From Hymenobacter volaticus (GTDB lineage Bacteria > Bacteroidota > Bacteroidia > Cytophagales > Hymenobacteraceae), in NCBI RefSeq assembly GCF_022921055.1, contig NZ_CP095061.1, forward strand, positions 92,001 through 156,000: a DNA stretch of 64,000 nucleotides, read 5' to 3'. The notes under the pieces are model-generated. The model saw only the letters and a program-made list of their open reading frames with translations, was not told the origin of the DNA and did no database searches. Both the position numbers and the translations under genes were made by a program. Positions within the stretch are counted from its first letter, which is position 1. Each line of letters opens with the position of its first letter. Positions 62,228 to 64,000 of this stretch are shown in pieces.

Positions 62228-63196
62228 TCAGTTTCTCCAACGGCCCACAGCCCGGGGGCGGCCCGTTGAGATTTCCTCGTTTGATTCGCCTTCGGGTACT
62301 TCGCGGGTTTCAATGCGCACGGCGTGTGCTTTGGGTTGCACTTTCTGACCGAAGGCATCGGCGAACTCCTGCGTAAACTCTGCACCGAAGAAAATAATGA
62401 GCGACGAGTAGTTCACCCACAGCAGCAGCACGATAGCCGAGCCAGCCGCACCGAAGGCCGAACCAGGATTGGACTGAGCAATGTAGAAGGCAATCAAATA
62501 CTTGCCTACCAAAAATAGCAGGGCCGTAATGAATGCCCCAACGCCTACATCGCGCCAGCGAATGATGGCGTCGGGCAAAAAGCGGTAGATCAGTGCGAAC
62601 AGCAGCGACGTGATAAAGAGCGAAAGCGCGAAGTCAACGAAGTGAATCAGAATAATGGTGACTTCTGGTAAGAGCCGTTGCAGATAGTCGGTGAAGGAAC
62701 TGAGGACGGCACTAATAACGAAGGAAATAAGGAGTAAAAGCGCTACACTTAAAATAAGACCGAAGGAAAGGAGCCGGTCTCGAATGAATTGCCAGATTCC
62801 GCTCCGGGGTTTCACGCGCAGATTCCAGATGTCGTTGATGCTTTCTTGCAGCGTAACGAAAAAGGTGGTGGCTGCGAAAATAAGCGTGCCGATTCCGATA
62901 ATGGACGCAATGCCGCTTTTCTGCTGCTTGGTAAACTCAGCAATGGAGTCCTGCAGAAATTTAGCTGAATCGGCGCCTACAAGGCCTTTCATCTGCCCGT
63001 ACACCTGCCCCGTTATGGCTTCGGCACCAAACACTGAACTGGCCACCGTGATGACGATAAGCAGCAGGGGTGGCAGCGAGAAAATAGTGTAGTAGGAGAG
63101 GGCTGCGGCATGGCGAAACGAGTTGTTGGATATAAACTCACTGCCCGTTGCCTTGAGCGTATTGATGATGTCGGAGAAGCGGTAGTGCGTGGCCAT
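62228..63196 (-). CDS. YihY/BrkB-family inner-membrane protein
   Basis: 322 residues, six membrane segments. The family signature is FRHAAALSYYTIFSLPPLLL near the N terminus, then LIFAATTFFVTLQESINDIW, VGKYLIAFYI and GSAIVLLLWVNYSSLIIFFGAEFTQEFA. Once annotated as RNase BN, it is now regarded as a membrane protein of unknown, perhaps transport, role. The C-terminal tail is charged and Glu/Arg-rich. The gene stands alone. Confidence 0.9.
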   Translation of the reverse strand: MATHYRFSDIINTLKATGSEFISNNSFRHAAALSYYTIFSLPPLLLIVITVASSVFGAEAITGQVYGQMKGLVGADSAKFLQDSIAEFTKQQKSGIASIIGIGTLIFAATTFFVTLQESINDIWNLRVKPRSGIWQFIRDRLLSFGLILSVALLLLISFVISAVLSSFTDYLQRLLPEVTIILIHFVDFALSLFITSLLFALIYRFLPDAIIRWRDVGVGAFITALLFLVGKYLIAFYIAQSNPGSAFGAAGSAIVLLLWVNYSSLIIFFGAEFTQEFADAFGQKVQPKAHAVRIETREVPEGESNEEISTGRPRAVGRWRN

Positions 63197-63342
63197 AAAG
63201 CAAGTGATTCAGAAGAGTCGCTTCGACTAGTACGGTCTTACGGCCCTGACGTTCGATGCAGCAAATCAAACAGTAGACGTTTGCGCAGATCAGTTGAGCG
63301 TATTAGTTAGGACCAGAGGATATTTTTTCTTTGTTTTAGACT

Positions 63343-64000
63343 ATGAACGTCCTCCATATCACCCGTCGGCTAGCTGCGCTGTGGCCGGCCTTGTTGCTTG
63401 GTAGCCTAATGGCTTGCAACTCCTCCACCAACGAGAAACCTGCCGCTACGGGCACGGCGGAGACGCCCACTGCCGACAGCACGGCTTCGTATCCAGCCGC
63501 CGAAGGTTTCGACAAAGCGGGCTCTGACGAACGAGCGCAAGCCCTCGCCGACCAAGTGATGCGCCAGATGGGTGGTTACTCGGCCTGGCAGCAAACTCGG
63601 CTGTTAGGTTGGGATTTCCTCGATGGTTCTTATCAGTTATGGGACAAGAAAACCGGCGACTTTCATTGGCAGAAAGACAGCCTAGTGGCCAACTATAATC
63701 TGAACACCAAGCAGGGCCACGCCTACCGCGACGGTAAGGATATTTCCGACACCGAAGAAGGCAAGAAGCTGCTCGACAAGATGTACCCGATTTGGGTGAA
63801 TAACTCGTGGTGGCTGCTAATGCCTTTCAAACTCAAGGATTCGGGTGTCACGCTCACCTACAAAGGCCCTGGCAAACTAATGGATGGCACCACGCCGGCC
63901 GAGGTGCTGAACATGACCTTTAAGAACGTCGGTGTTACGCCCGACAATAAATACGAAGTCCTCGTCAACCCCCAAACTAAGTTGGTGGAGGAGTGGGCCT
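63343..64000 (+). CDS. Outer-membrane-type lipoprotein, cut by the window edge
   Basis: 219 residues are visible and no stop is reached. The lipobox LGSLMAC puts the lipid Cys at residue 25, followed by a Ser/Thr/Ala-rich linker. The mature part (QVMRQMGGYSAWQQTRLLGWDFLDG, then WQKDSLVANYNLNT, WWLLMPFKLKDSG and EVLNMTFKNVG) resembles the family of LolA/LolB-like or DUF-type beta-sheet lipoproteins in Cytophagales. I can give no firm family name. The true C terminus lies beyond the right edge. Confidence 0.75.
   Translation, partial: MNVLHITRRLAALWPALLLGSLMACNSSTNEKPAATGTAETPTADSTASYPAAEGFDKAGSDERAQALADQVMRQMGGYSAWQQTRLLGWDFLDGSYQLWDKKTGDFHWQKDSLVANYNLNTKQGHAYRDGKDISDTEEGKKLLDKMYPIWVNNSWWLLMPFKLKDSGVTLTYKGPGKLMDGTTPAEVLNMTFKNVGVTPDNKYEVLVNPQTKLVEEWA

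Overview
The window looks like chromosomal DNA from a Bacteroidota bacterium, most likely Hymenobacter or a close relative (Hymenobacteraceae). I infer this from several signs: a type IX secretion C-terminal sorting domain on a metallopeptidase, the rpmG / DUF4295 / ftsY / rimO gene order, SLBB/Wza-type and WcaF/WcaI-like exopolysaccharide genes, BshC of bacillithiol synthesis, promoter -7 boxes of the TAnnTTTG type, and few purine-rich ribosome binding sites. No tRNA, rRNA, CRISPR array, intact insertion sequence or prophage is visible.

Region 1 (about 1-13.2 kb) is a surface-polysaccharide locus. On the minus strand, in likely transcription order, it holds a sugar-phosphate transferase that would start the lipid-linked unit, a Wza-like export lipoprotein, a Wzc-like chain-length tyrosine autokinase with a (YG)5 tail, a Wzy/O-antigen-ligase-like polymerase broken by one frameshift, two GT4 glycosyltransferases, a VanZ-like membrane protein, a WcaF-type acetyltransferase, a WcaI-type glycosyltransferase and a methyltransferase. 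A plus-strand formyltransferase-like/GINT1-like propeller protein faces the cluster. No Wzx flippase is visible. Several of these genes are richer in A/T than the rest of the window.

Region 2 (13.6-40 kb) is a mosaic of mostly single-gene units. It contains ornithine aminotransferase (rocD), a three-module LEA14-like protein, Ogt/MGMT, an esterase, a TPR protein, an outer-membrane barrel, an M4 protease secreted by the type IX system, SDR reductases, an ATP-grasp protein, an M20 amidohydrolase, a PAP2-like phosphatase, an orphan TPR histidine kinase, a PhyH-like dioxygenase, a WG-repeat protein, two TonB-C proteins (one frameshifted), HMG-CoA reductase, a lipoprotein, homogentisate dioxygenase, a transglutaminase-like protein and an S41 protease. 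Strong hairpin terminators separate many of them.

Region 3 (40.5-64 kb) is largely housekeeping: ruvX-def, an S1/P1-nuclease/phospholipase-C-like protein, a DUF5522 protein, a methyltransferase, rpmB, an aminopeptidase P, rpmG-DUF4295-ftsY-rimO, an acyltransferase, bshC, 5-formyl-THF cyclo-ligase, ExbD, a DUF2157/GDYXXLXY membrane cluster (DUF2157 frameshifted), mnmD, a thioesterase, rlmN, a protein made of two copies of an unrecognised domain, a barrel protein, a BrkB-like protein and a lipoprotein cut by the right edge. Between 60.5 and 60.8 kb lies an intergenic stretch that folds like a structured RNA and resembles the 5-prime part of a group II intron.

The points most worth a second look are three frameshifted genes (two at G/C homopolymers), the possible intron relic, two imperfect inverted repeats around ftsY, the duplicated C..H..GR..CP domain, the (YG)5 microsatellite in the kinase tail, and a small membrane protein with a cytochrome-oxidase-subunit-I-like motif.
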